A model generated the notes under the pieces. That model was not told the origin of the DNA. It saw nothing but the letters and a program-made list of their open reading frames with translations, and made no database searches. A program made the translations under genes and the position numbers. 64,000 nt of DNA from Diatrype stigma (lineage: Eukaryota > Ascomycota > Sordariomycetes > Xylariales > Diatrypaceae): contig JAKJXP020000050.1 of assembly GCA_022225965.2 (NCBI GenBank), positions 124,001-188,000 of the forward strand, read 5' to 3'. Below are positions 1 to 10,092 of this stretch, one piece after another (the stretch's first letter is position 1; the number at the start of each line of letters is the position of its first letter).

Positions 1-2
1 CG

Positions 3-2858
3 TATCCCCCACGAGGCCCTCCACGAGATGCTGTTCCACGAGATGCTGTGAGTACCAAGGGTACGACGCCACCTCCAGCCAAGGAAATCGCTGCAGACGA
101 TTTTAGCAGAGCACCGTGGCGGGAAGGCCCCGCAAATTCGAATCGCGAGTTATTCAACTCACAATCAGGCCGTTACGAACCTGTTCTTGACAGGAGGGGT
201 TCGCGAAATGACATTTCCGGCCGTCAGCCGTCTCTTTTACAACGTCCCCACCACGACTATCAGGGACCCCCAGAGCCCTCGGCTGCTTTTCAGACGAGTA
301 GGACTAGCGGGCAGGAGGGCCCCTACGGCCGCCGTCGTGGCTCTTCAGTCGTTAGTGGTGGAAGTGGTAGTGTAGCCCATCGACTAGGAAGGGCACACGA
401 TATACCACCGCCTCCCGAGGGATTGCGAGTACGAACGGGTTCTATTGCTGGTGCCACGGATAATTCAATGCCTAATCATACATTTTCTCCGGCGAACAAT
501 CACCCTACGCCGCGCATGCACCATGGCCAGCCATGGCAGGCACAGCCCTCTCCTAACCAAGCCTATGCTAACCTCCACCATCCCCAACCCGCTCCTGAAA
601 CTTCAGCGGTTGTTTCACCTGTTCCTTCCATGGCAATGCCAACGGACGACGAGACTATTCAACTTCAGAAGAAGATAATGCGGGAGCGTCGTGAAGCGGC
701 AATGAAGCGTAGGCTAGAAGAGGAGGAACGTGAAGAGGCAGCAAAGAAGGAACGACTCCGTTTGAAGCTTGAAGCCTTGGGGCCCGCCCCTGAGCGTAAG
801 AGCTCAAAGAAGGAAGAGCACAAAGAGGAAACTCCGAAAGTATACCAGCCTCCGCAGCGAGAAGGCGCCCCTGGATCCCTTGCCTCTAGGGCGGCCAATG
901 CTTCTCAAAAGTCGGACGCTCCTACTACCGCGTCAGTGGAGAAAGACAGGGATGCAAATACCGATGCTAACCCAACGGCTGAGACCCAGCTCAACGGTGA
1001 CATCCAAGGCTCCTCTTTCAGCCAGTCAAGGTCACAAGGTTTGACATCACATACGTCAACTCTTCCCAAATCCCAGCCGCCCACGTCCTGGCACGAGGCA
1101 TCTCAGCCGCAGAAGCACTCTCCTTATTGGGGTAACGGCCCTCAACCTACGTTGAGGAATGTATGGGGCGCACCTGGGAATGATCGCTCCCTTGGAAACG
1201 GCACCTTCAGCGCGGATTTAGGTCCATTATCTGATTCGCAACCTGCCCCAATGCCGGCCGCGCCACGCCATCCGGCTCCCATTGGAACGCCCCGAAACGT
1301 ATCTCAGGCTCACCATGCCCACGCCGAACCCCCATCAAGCCGGCTAGCGCCAATCGGACCTCCTCGTGGACGTCCTGCATCTTCTGCTCAAGGTCAACAG
1401 CAGAAGCCTAGCAACCCCTGGCAAACCGTTGATGTGGCGGCTGATGACCGTGCCATAGCTCTTGAACTCCGAGCAAGGAGAGAAGCCCAAGATGTAGATA
1501 CCATGGGCCCTTCAAGAACGATTGATACCTGGCGCGAGACGACGAGGGCCGACGATGGGAGGCGGGTTGCTGTGGGAAACTCAGTAAAGACTCTTGCTGG
1601 TGTTGATAAAGGCGACCAACGGAATGCCTCGTGGAACAATGTCCCGGGTGGCAATATCAGGGATCACCAGAGTGCTACTTCAGAAAGGAAAGACGCTTCC
1701 CATCAGCTCAATGGGGCCGGTCCTGATTATGGAAGACAAACCATCTTAAGGCCGACCGGAGTCGCCGCATCTGCTTCTACCTCACAGGCTCGCAGTGGTT
1801 CCCGGTTCTTCCCATCTTCTAGAACTGCGCAACAAGAAGACTCGACTTCACAGCAGTCTCGGGGTCTGTCCCCTTCGCCGCCCCCGCCAACAATGGAAGA
1901 CCACCCAGTGTATTCAGGCAATCCTGAGCGGCCGCACGTGGCATTACCACCCCCTAAACCGCATGTCAAACTACCTCCTTCCATGGCGGCATCTGAACCC
2001 CCTGCCCCCAACGCACAGCCGCAGAAGACTGCACCAATTTCGTTTGCGGCTGCGGCTGCCACTCCGCCCCCGCAGGCAACATCTGCTAGGCCACCTAGTC
2101 GAGGACCACATAATCACTCTCAAAGACCACACGAGTATGCGTCTCAGCAGAAATGGCAGGACAAGATCAACCATCTTATGGGGAAGGAGACTGCGCTCCC
2201 TGGCAGGTCTATGGCTGTGGAGGTCGCGAGTCGACAAAATCTAGAGCATACACATTTGAACGCCAATGGGTATGCAACTGTCTCACTGCCAAGCCTTTCG
2301 TTGTTTGGCCTGAACGTGACCGACACGGAATTTACTACCAAGAGGATGGCTGAGGAATGCTTCGAGGAGCAAGAGATGGGATCTTTGCCTCCCGTTCATC
2401 TACCTAATGACGCACCAGATGCGTTGTGGCATGCTTCGTCGGTCAACTGGCATCCTTTATCCCGAGCATTACGAGTAGAAGCATCTAATGCCGACGAGCT
2501 TCGGTTTGGTCCCGACTGGGTCAATGGCAGGACTGTCATCCGCGTCGCCACGCCAGGGTCGGAGTCCAGGACTTTGCCCTACAATCTGAGAGGCTCACTG
2601 AGCAACCGGACGAGAAGCAACCCTCAACGTTCAGCACAGAGAGGCGGCGGTGGCGGCGGAGGTGGCGGCGGCGGTAGGCATCCTAGTCGAGCTGGGCACA
2701 GAGGAGGCAGGGAGGTGTCATCCGACCGCCACGGTGATCGCCTTTCGGGCCCTTCGGAACGTCCTGCGTCCAATCGTAGTAATGGTCGCAGCAGCTTTCG
2801 AGGCCGCTCCGAGAATTGGGGCAGACATGCATCGTCCGCCTCGACTGTACAGACCTAA
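3..2858 (+). CDS. Long disordered protein, 5'-truncated (no recognised function)
   Basis: The reading frame is open from the left window edge (first full codon at 3) to a TAA at 2856-2858, so the gene starts outside the window; about 951 residues are visible. No ATG at the beginning of the frame needs to be the start. The protein is dominated by Pro, Ser, Gln, Gly and Arg. A strongly charged helix rich in Arg/Glu/Lys lies around 680-790 (IMRERREAAMKRRLEEEE), likely a coiled coil. The only globular-looking part is near 2150-2580, with ordered stretches such as LSLFGLNVTD and ALWHASSVNWHPLSRAL. The C-terminus has a poly-Gly run (about 2643-2676) followed by Arg/Gly/Ser-rich sequence like RGG regions of RNA-binding proteins. 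I infer a fungal scaffold or RNA-associated protein, but I do not recognise the family. Confidence 0.8.
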   Translation, partial: YPPRGPPRDAVPRDAVSTKGTTPPPAKEIAADDFSRAPWREGPANSNRELFNSQSGRYEPVLDRRGSRNDISGRQPSLLQRPHHDYQGPPEPSAAFQTSRTSGQEGPYGRRRGSSVVSGGSGSVAHRLGRAHDIPPPPEGLRVRTGSIAGATDNSMPNHTFSPANNHPTPRMHHGQPWQAQPSPNQAYANLHHPQPAPETSAVVSPVPSMAMPTDDETIQLQKKIMRERREAAMKRRLEEEEREEAAKKERLRLKLEALGPAPERKSSKKEEHKEETPKVYQPPQREGAPGSLASRAANASQKSDAPTTASVEKDRDANTDANPTAETQLNGDIQGSSFSQSRSQGLTSHTSTLPKSQPPTSWHEASQPQKHSPYWGNGPQPTLRNVWGAPGNDRSLGNGTFSADLGPLSDSQPAPMPAAPRHPAPIGTPRNVSQAHHAHAEPPSSRLAPIGPPRGRPASSAQGQQQKPSNPWQTVDVAADDRAIALELRARREAQDVDTMGPSRTIDTWRETTRADDGRRVAVGNSVKTLAGVDKGDQRNASWNNVPGGNIRDHQSATSERKDASHQLNGAGPDYGRQTILRPTGVAASASTSQARSGSRFFPSSRTAQQEDSTSQQSRGLSPSPPPPTMEDHPVYSGNPERPHVALPPPKPHVKLPPSMAASEPPAPNAQPQKTAPISFAAAAATPPPQATSARPPSRGPHNHSQRPHEYASQQKWQDKINHLMGKETALPGRSMAVEVASRQNLEHTHLNANGYATVSLPSLSLFGLNVTDTEFTTKRMAEECFEEQEMGSLPPVHLPNDAPDALWHASSVNWHPLSRALRVEASNADELRFGPDWVNGRTVIRVATPGSESRTLPYNLRGSLSNRTRSNPQRSAQRGGGGGGGGGGGRHPSRAGHRGGREVSSDRHGDRLSGPSERPASNRSNGRSSFRGRSENWGRHASSASTVQT

Positions 2859-5167
2859 TCAATCCAAGGGGGGTTTACAACATTGCAATGGACAGTTCGA
2901 TAGTCAACTGACAGGTGCAATGGTACTTATAACAGTCTGATTTGTTTCGAACGAATTCGACATAGACTCCTCAGTGGTGAACGACTGATAGGGGCTCTTA
3001 CGTACCCTTTTCGAACTCTTTTCTCGCATGATCCGTATCACCTGTATACATCTTTTTTCGGATGCAAGATGTCGTCATTCTACTTTTCTTACTATCATAT
3101 GGTCTTACCCCCTTGATATGATAGTGTGTACACTACTCCGGCGTGCCGCGTCGGTGCCACCCGTTCCTCCACTGCGGTCCTATATGGTGGATCCATTCGC
3201 GGAATCTCTCTGGTATGAGCAGGATCATGGCCGCATTTATGAAGACTCAATGACTTGGAGGCACCTTTAATATGTGAACCCATAACGAAAGTCAACGAAA
3301 ATACGACTATATGCGGCAGTAGCTGATTTCCTTGCCGGTTCAGGATTGTACAAAACTCGACTCGTTGATCGACGATTTTAATGAACGAGTGGACCCATGG
3401 ATGGATCGAACTTGAAATTGATCCTACTCCTAACATTGCGAGGAAGGGTTTGGGCGTCTACTTGGCCGTTGGTCGTCTTCCTAGGTTGGCTGGCTTTGTT
3501 GCTTGCACAGGAACAAAATCTCGCTTCCCGAGGAGCAGGAGCGTTGCGTTTGGGCTTGTGTGCTTCGAGTCACATGCACTACATGAACCTTTGCACCTAG
3601 CTCTGTTCTGTGTTCGCCGTTTGGCTAAGGGGGGGTTTAACGTTACGGTTACTTTTATGAGATTCCACATCATATCTTCTGTGGTTGGGACCTGGTCTGC
3701 TATGGCCTAGTCTAGTCTAGTCTCTTAGGTGTGGTACAAAACGGCTCTCGCGGACTTGACTCTTACGAGGCGAGAGAAGGAAAGGGGGTGTGGCTGGCTT
3801 ATTGAGTGAGGGTCGGATGATTCGGATAGGATCGGACAGGGTCTCACAGCACTCACAAACACAGAGATAGTACAGAGACACAGACACAGATACACAACTT
3901 GTTTGACAGGAAGTGGTTGGCAGCAACCCCTACCTACGTGCACGCAAAATAAGGAATTGAGAAGAGCTTTGTCTGACCTTGGCCTAGGCCCCCTTTTTGC
4001 TTGTGATTGGTGATCTGATGATGTGCTTCTACCTACCTACATATCCACCCATCTCCTCGTGAAACTGACGCCTTATCTAATATATGCTGCGTGGAACGTC
4101 GAGAATCAACGTCTCCCCTTAATCAGGGCCTGGTAGTAAAAATGACTTAAAAATTTGGGTGTTGTTACGTACATGTGGCGTTGGACACGTCCAGAGATAG
4201 ATCAACCAGGGAGTCTAGGGGATCCAAGGTAACATGATAGCCAAGACCGGGAGATGCCGGTCCGAGAATAAGGTGGAGATTCGATCTAATATCGGGATAA
4301 TATCAGGGGCAGGCAGCCAGCGGTGTTATGTCTGGTGTTCTCAAGGCTTTGCCATATCATTTTCATCGTTATTAGGGCCAGTGAGACATCTCTGCTCGAC
4401 GCTGTATCAGTCTGATTGTGCTCGCTAACAGTCTTAGAGAGTGAGAGGCGACTCTGAAACGCGACGTTGATATCGCTGTACGATCTTGGGGGAATAACGA
4501 GTGACTGAGTGATACTACCGTCATGTATTCCTAGAGAGCACTCTGATGGGGCGATGTGTATGTAGTCTCGACACTTGACAATGACATAGATACCTGAATA
4601 CACATTGGAGATATGTTCATGTCTCAAACTTGATCGTTCTAGCTGAGCCGAGCCGAGCCAAGTCGTGTTAGTTGGTGTCAATATACCGGTTTGAGCAACA
4701 CCTGTTCGGTCCCAGGGGCGCGTTACATCGAGTCCAAATGAATGTGTTGTATTTTTATGATGGTTACTTTCAGCGTTTTACTTATAAATACCGGTGGAAG
4801 ATCCGCGTTTTCGGTTCGTAAATTGTTCAATTTGCTTTGCTCAAGTCCCCGTCGTTGATTTTCCCACCTAGTCGTTGATAGTGACGAACAACCTGTCTTC
4901 ACCAGAAATTGTCGAGCCATTCCCTACCATTATCAAGAGAAACCCGTCCATAGTATCCAGTGTTCAAGATGACGCTCGAAAGGCTGGTTCGATTGTTACT
5001 CTCCCTGTATGTTCTGTTCTCGGCTGCGTACTGCCTAGCCTTAGACCACTCCGGTCTCGACGCTTCCAGGAGCAAGCAGGTCCCACCTCTCCCATTCCGG
5101 GGCCGCCGCGAGGCATCAAAACCGGCTGTCGGGAGGGGTAGCCGCCCACAGCAAAGAAGGGATGGTG
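2859..5167. other. Intergenic stretch without a convincing gene
   Basis: Short ORFs occur on both strands but lack splice logic, length or recognisable motifs. A (TAGTC)n run lies near 3708-3724 and a CA-rich low-complexity stretch at about 3845-3900. A TATA-like element (TATAAATA) sits at 4783-4790, 378 bases before the proposed start of the next gene. An ORF at 4960-5232 begins with a signal-peptide-like hydrophobic segment (LLLSLYVLFSAAYCLA) but its frame does not join the TENA exons, so I treat it as leader sequence or chance. Confidence 0.5.
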
Positions 5168-6770
5168 ATGGCGGCATCATCATCCGTCGAGACGGCGAGG
5201 CTCCCAAACCAAAGTGCGTGCCTTCGGAATAAATGGCAAAGATATGCAGCTATCTATGAGCTACGGATGGTGCCGCAAGGCTGTACTGTAGCGGAAAGCC
5301 AGCTAATCCCGGTGTTGTGGTTTGCAACGAGACTTGGAACTGATACAAGTAAAATTCCGAGCGTCGTGATTATAGAACGCTCATAGCAAAGCTCTGGGAC
5401 GAGAACTACGACCTCGTGCAGCAGTTCCTCAACGTCGAGTTCCTGAGGTTCCAGGCAGAGCACCCGGAGAACGAAACGCTGCCCTCGTACAGATACTACT
5501 CCGTTGTTCGTGTTCCCTCCCCTTACCCTCCCCTCCTTTGCATACCCATCCCTTCTACGTCCAACCCTACCCATTCTTTTCCTGGTCAGCCGAACCCTCT
5601 GCCATGTTTTCATTACGATGACTGACCGACTCACTAACCAAAACCAACCAACACGCGGCGTCGTCGCGATGGGTGGGGGGAGACTGAATGATTCCTCACC
5701 ATCACGACGCGCGGCGAAAAACAACAACGAACAAACAAAACAACAGCAAGACTACTACTACCTCGTAGACTTCGTGCAGTTCCGGGCGCTGCGCATGGCG
5801 GCGTACCCGGAGTTCAACGCGACGTCGCTGCTGGCGGCCATGGCGGGCGAGGCGCAGGCGATCGCGGACGCGGCGGCGGATGCGTGGGCGTTCCGCAACG
5901 GCACGCTGCTGGGCGACCTGGGCGTGCCGCCGCTGCTGGTCGACGACGGCCTCCGCGCCACGCCCGAGATCGCCTACGCCGACTGGCTGCAGAAGAACGT
6001 CGATCTGGGCTGGTTCGCCCTGCACGTCATGACGGTGCCCTGCGTTTATGTGAGATCATTATATACGAGGATAAGGAGGGGGAATGGCGATGGGAACTTT
6101 CAAATCCAAAGTTCCCCCCTATCTTATCCCCACATTTCCCCCTTCCCGCCCCCTTTTCTCCCCTTCTCCCCGTCTTTCGTGACTATTTCCCGCCTTCACC
6201 ACCTATCGTTTGATTTGCCATTAGAGATAAAGCCAGACAAGCAAGGTCTTCAAATTTGGTATTTAGTGCCGTATGGTTTGCTAATACGAACCCCCTTTCC
6301 TGTTCGGTGCATGATTAGGGATGGGGCCAGATAGCGGATAAGTTGTACAAGTCCAACACCACTCTGCGAAGTAAGGCAGATTCCCTCTCCTTTTGCTCCG
6401 CACGCGCCGGTCATTTCACAGCTCCTTTTTAACTGGCGGGAGTAGACACGACCTTCTACGACACGTGGATCGTGCCGAACAACGATCCAAGCTACGGGGA
6501 AGATCTTTCGGGTAAGTCATGTCCATGGGAAACTCTCATTATAACTCCCTTCGCTTCCTCTCTTGTCTTATTAGAGATGGTGGTGCATACCGACATCAAC
6601 CCTAACTTACCTGGTATGTAGAATTCCTCGAAGAGTACAAGGCGGAATACTACTCCTTCGACGCCGAGAGGACCTGGACGGCGCTCTTCCGCCAGGCGCT
6701 GCAGTTCGAGATCGACCTGTTCAACAGTGCCATAGGAAAGAGCCTGGGCTCGCTTCAGTTAGCGCCGTGA
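5168..6770 (+). CDS. TENA/THI-4 family protein (thiaminase II-like), six exons
   Basis: Model: join(5168..5213, 5387..5505, 5747..6049, 6319..6370, 6446..6511, 6622..6770), 244 aa. All phases close and every intron is GT-AG; an ATG two codons upstream (5162) is also possible. Family-typical features follow in order: LWDENYDLVQQFLNVEFLRF at the N-terminus, QDYYYLVDFVQFRAL (created by splicing across 5506-5746), VPCVYGW spanning the third intron (Cys154), and a C-terminal helix QALQFEIDLF with Glu225. TenA-type enzymes use a Cys and a distal Glu in a helical heme-oxygenase-like fold to hydrolyse or salvage thiamine pyrimidine; Cys154 and Glu225 sit where these residues are expected. The true substrate in this stand-alone fungal form is not certain. 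No signal peptide and no TPP riboswitch were seen. Confidence 0.8.
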
Positions 6771-7470
6771 ACAACACCGGATCTGATATGTGCCTATTTC
6801 GTTAACGAGATTGTCAGTTGCCTTGTGGGGAAATCGAATGGTTGAGGGGGAGGAGAGAGGGGGACAAGAAAGGAGGGGGGGTGGCGTGTGACGATGTCTT
6901 GAGATGAGACTGTGTAAAGACTCGCTAGGTTGGGGGGATTGATACTGTGGGGATAGAAGGGGAGGGAACAGGACACTGAACAAGAGGTGGGCTCTAGACA
7001 TCGAAATTTTGATGTGTTATCATAATGGGATCTTATCTTGCGGCTTGCCAAGAGCAGTGTTATGGAGAAGCTGTGTGACAAAGGGATATCGATATCTTCG
7101 GCGGCCCAAATATGCTTCACGTTTACTCTGGTGCAGAATATTGCAAGAGTTAACTTAAGAATGTGACTGAATTACTTAACTATGGACCCTGGGGCTTATA
7201 GTAAGAAGGTACAACTAGGAAAAGCTCTGTAGGAGAATTGAGCAACATCGCTTGCAGCGGGTTCGTCCAAGTGACGATGTTATTGTTTGATAGGACAGGA
7301 AGGAAAGAAGAAGGAGTGGGAACGCCCACAATAAAATGGAAGAAGGTGCAGAATCCAGATGAATCGAATCTGGCTGCTTAGTACACACCTTATGTAGGCA
7401 CTATCTGATGTTTACCTTGCACCTAGAGATAGAAGACAGGTGGACGTCAGCAATGGGTGGTAGAAACACA
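6771..7470. other. Intergenic DNA, no gene seen
   Basis: This holds the 3' flank of the TENA gene. G/A-rich sequence at about 6840-6980 gives long spurious ORFs on the opposite strand. No motif or splice pattern supports a gene. Confidence 0.5.
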
Positions 7471-7757
7471 GGAGCCACCCTATATAGGCTATAACAGTCG
7501 GAAGGCTATGTGCTAAATTTGAAGCTAAATTCTTTAACACTTGCCAGTACATTTATGCATACAGCCATGGACTTTTCCTTCTTTCCTTCCCTTTTCTTTC
7601 TTTCCTTCCCTTTTCCTTTCTTATGTACGCATATAAGAAAAGACAGGAGGCATGGCCGGGGCTGCACTTATAAGCTGGCAGGTGCCAAAGAGCTTAGCTT
7701 CAGATTTAGCGCATAGCCTCTCCTCCGTTATAGCCTATAAGTATATAGGGTGGCTCC
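7471..7757. mobile_element. Candidate 287-bp MITE with about 25-bp inverted repeats
   Basis: The left end GGAGCCACCCTATATA followed by GGCTATAAC (7471-7495) matches the reverse complement of 7727-7757, apart from a short insertion in the right arm. The inside (about 230 bp) has no coding potential and a pyrimidine-rich duplication (about 7576-7621). No clear target-site duplication was found, so the superfamily is open. A perfect 18-bp palindrome (GGGACCCATATGGGTCCC) lies just outside at 7793-7810. Confidence 0.5.
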
Positions 7758-8348
7758 TTATATAGCCAAAGCCCTCTCACTAGTGTATATAGGGGACCCA
7801 TATGGGTCCCTAGACCCCTTCACACTTAAGCCCCTGACACAACTGTACTGACGCACATTGCCTACTAGATTAAGCGCGTAAATGTGAATGTCCTGGTTGC
7901 TAAGGGGATCATCATTTGCAAAACATGGAATGAGATGATGGCAACAAGAGGCCCTGGAGATATACGGGTGGCACGCATTTAATGTCTTCTATGGACAGGT
8001 GGACCCAGTGACTTCCAAGTGGAAAAGAGCAGAGCAATAGGTATATATGATATAGGGACATTCAAGATATATGCAGTACTACTCCCGCAGTCGCCAGGGT
8101 GTCAAGCAACGCAACCTATGCAACGTAATGTCCACCATTTGGTGTCCACCACCCTTTGCAATCCATCCATTCGGGATTTTTCCAGATTGCGCAACTTGCA
8201 ACGTAATTTACGATAACTTCACCTGGTTACGCAACTGGTGGCAGGTTGTAGTGGCTGATAATTGTGGCTAGTATATACCGCTACACCAAGGATTATAGGG
8301 GCTAGTACGGGCCAAAGTGGAGGCCGGAGGGGGGAGGGGAGGGGGGCT

Positions 8349-8416
8349 TGCCAGAAAGGGGGTTGCCAGGAAGGGGGTTGCTAGGAAGGGGGTTGCTGCC
8401 AAGAAGGGGGTGGCCA
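8349..8416 (+). repeat. G-rich minisatellite inside the MITE
   Basis: Four to five imperfect copies of a 15-18 bp unit built on AGGAAGGGGGTTGC. The G-runs could in principle form a G-quadruplex on the plus strand; that is inference. Confidence 0.8.
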
Positions 8417-8635
8417 GGTATGGGTCGAAACTTCCATTAAGCAACCTTCCATTAGGCAGAGCTGCTTCGGATACGCCAGCTGGGCAGATAAACGCCAAAA
8501 ATCCGGTTTACAACCTTTGTATATGCCCTCATTTTAACCCGATTCGGGTACTACAACCAGCGCAACGCCACTGCAATTTGGTTGCAGTTGCGCAACTCCA
8601 ATCCACCAAGTCCAGGGTGCTGGTTGCAGTTACTC

Positions 8636-8741
8636 AATTCATCCATTAAAGGGCTTGGTTGCAGTGGATTGCGTTGCTTGACACCCTGAATCCATCCACT
8701 AGAGGACTTGGTTGCAATGGATTGCATTGCTTAATACCCTG
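8636..8741. repeat. 53-bp tandem duplication of the MITE right end
   Basis: 8636-8688 and 8689-8741 are two copies of the same 53-bp terminal segment, each ending in an inverted-repeat terminus (CACCCTG and TACCCTG). Most differences are C/T or G/A transitions. The outer copy is the one bordered by the 8-bp target duplication. Confidence 0.8.
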
Positions 8742-8881
8742 GCAGTCGTTTAAAAGCAGCTGTAAAAAATAGATTTAAGCAAGAAATCCTGTTCAGAATC
8801 TTAATTATTAAAGAGATGGGTGGTTATTACATGGAGCAGAAAAGGAGCTACAAGAAAGTAAAGAAAAAGAAAGAAGATAAT

Positions 8882-9000
8882 GCTCAGCCTCGGATTCGAA
8901 CCGAGACTTCCTTAAATACCAACATTGGACTTATACCTGGTAGTGAACTAAGCTGCCCCTTTGCATGACTTGAGTGTACTACCCATTGTACCAACTGAGC
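8882..9000 (-). ncRNA. tRNA-like Pol III unit 1 (intron-containing tRNA, pseudogene or SINE head)
   Basis: Read on the minus strand, the 119-nt unit starts GCTCAGT and ends GCTGAGC (7-bp acceptor stem with one G-U). It has a D-arm GTAC/GTAC inside a box A-like TGGTACAATGG, a perfect box B GGTTCGAATCC in a 5-bp T-stem (CTCGG/CCGAG), and a T-run about 20 nt downstream. The anticodon stem is weak (CTCAA/TTAAG, one mismatch) and would need an insertion of about 45 nt; a CAT anticodon is possible. This could be a functional intron-containing tRNA gene, a pseudogene or a tRNA-derived SINE. Confidence 0.5.
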
Positions 9001-9584
9001 AGGAATTTTTTGCTTTGTTAATCTTATAAGTCCGCCCATTATTAAAGTAACTTCTGCTATTCTGCTAGTCGCCTAAGGCACGAAGAATTGCCAAACACAA
9101 ATAACCTTCATTTTACTAGTGCAAACAAACTCTACCTTAATTTATCGATTATTTTCCGCATATAAATGCCTGGGTAGATAGGTTCTTAGACTTGGGTACT
9201 TGGGTACCTAGTCTGCACCACCGCCATGCGACGACATTCTGGTTATATAAACATGGTTACTTATCACTCGAGCATTTGGAGCCCTTGATACCATGGAAAT
9301 TCTACAAAACCCGACTTGTTACAAATGGTGTGGGTATCTAGACAGCGTAGGTTCTCAGTCTGCTATCATTTCATCAAGATCTATATTTGATTCCACAGCG
9401 AACTGTTGGCTTGATAGTAGCTTGACCTTTGAGGTAAGGAAGGAAACCTGCCACCGCAAGTACTTCCTAATACTGCTTCGTCGTTATAACTAACTATGTC
9501 TACAAGTAAAAAGGACCTGTCTTCGATAGATACTCAGACCAGTAGCCCCATTGAAACTGCACACCGCCGACGGGCTAGCCACAT
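9001..9584. other. Intergenic DNA, nothing recognised
   Basis: Small ORFs only, none with motifs or splice logic. Confidence 0.5.
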
Positions 9585-10092
9585 GAATAGGTTCGAAGGC
9601 ATCTCAAATTCGGGAACCAGCGCCCTGGATATCGTGAGTTGCTGTTGCACAACTGCCACCAAACCGCAGTGGCGTTGTACTGACTGCAATACCCAAATGG
9701 CGTCAAAGAGAAGATACATACAAAGATGGCGAGAAAGGACTTTGATGTTTAGCTGACGCGTACAGTATTCGAGACGTATAATTTTACCCTGGTTGTACGG
9801 CTACGCAGCTTATTTATCCGAGCCAACCCTACGTGGGCGCCACCTGGGTGACCGACCCCTTATTTCCAACCCGACGGCCCCGTCCCTTTACTAGTCCCTG
9901 AGATCCTTGGTGTGGCGGTGTATCCCAGTTGAAGATTGCCAGATACTGCACCCGTGCATCGAGTTACGCAACGAGGGAGGTTATCGTGGATTGCGTTACA
10001 AGCTGCACAACCTGAAGAAATCCCGAGTGGATGGACCTCAAAGCCTAGTGGCCACGGCGTTGCACTGGTTGCGTTGCTTGCTATCTCGGGCC
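9585..10092. mobile_element. Diverged second copy of the hAT MITE family
   Basis: Sequence from about 9600 to 10092 aligns along most of its length with the reverse complement of the 8095-8741 element. Shared landmarks in order are CCAGCGCCCTGG, GCAGTGGCGTTG, ATCCTTGGTGTGGCGGT, AAATCCCGAGTGGATGGA and the end GGTTGCGTTGCTTG. The terminal bases have decayed (GCTATCTCG instead of ACACCCTG) and no target duplication was found. The short ORFs here are not genes. Confidence 0.65.

Larger units (their letters stand above)
8087..8749. mobile_element. hAT-type MITE (647 bp) with 8-bp target duplication
   Basis: The element occupies 8095-8741. The left end CAGGGTGTCAAGCAACGCAA and the right end, read inward as CAGGGTATTAAGCAATGCAA, form imperfect terminal inverted repeats of about 24 bp that differ only by transitions. 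It is flanked by GCAGTCGC (8087-8094) and GCAGTCGT (8742-8749), an 8-bp target duplication with one C/T change. Ends beginning CAGGG plus an 8-bp duplication are the signature of the hAT superfamily. There is no transposase ORF, so it is non-autonomous. Inside are a G-rich minisatellite (8349-8416) and a duplicated right end (8636-8741). Related copies lie at about 9585-10092 and 20445-20817. Confidence 0.8.

Noticed and set aside
4800..5167. TPP riboswitch in the TENA leader
   Set aside because: Neither of the conserved aptamer cores (CTGAGA and the CTGGATAATGCCAG-type region) is present.
4960..5232. ORF with a signal-peptide-like N-terminus upstream of the TENA gene
   Set aside because: Its frame does not join the TENA exons with available splice sites, and it ends in low-complexity sequence.
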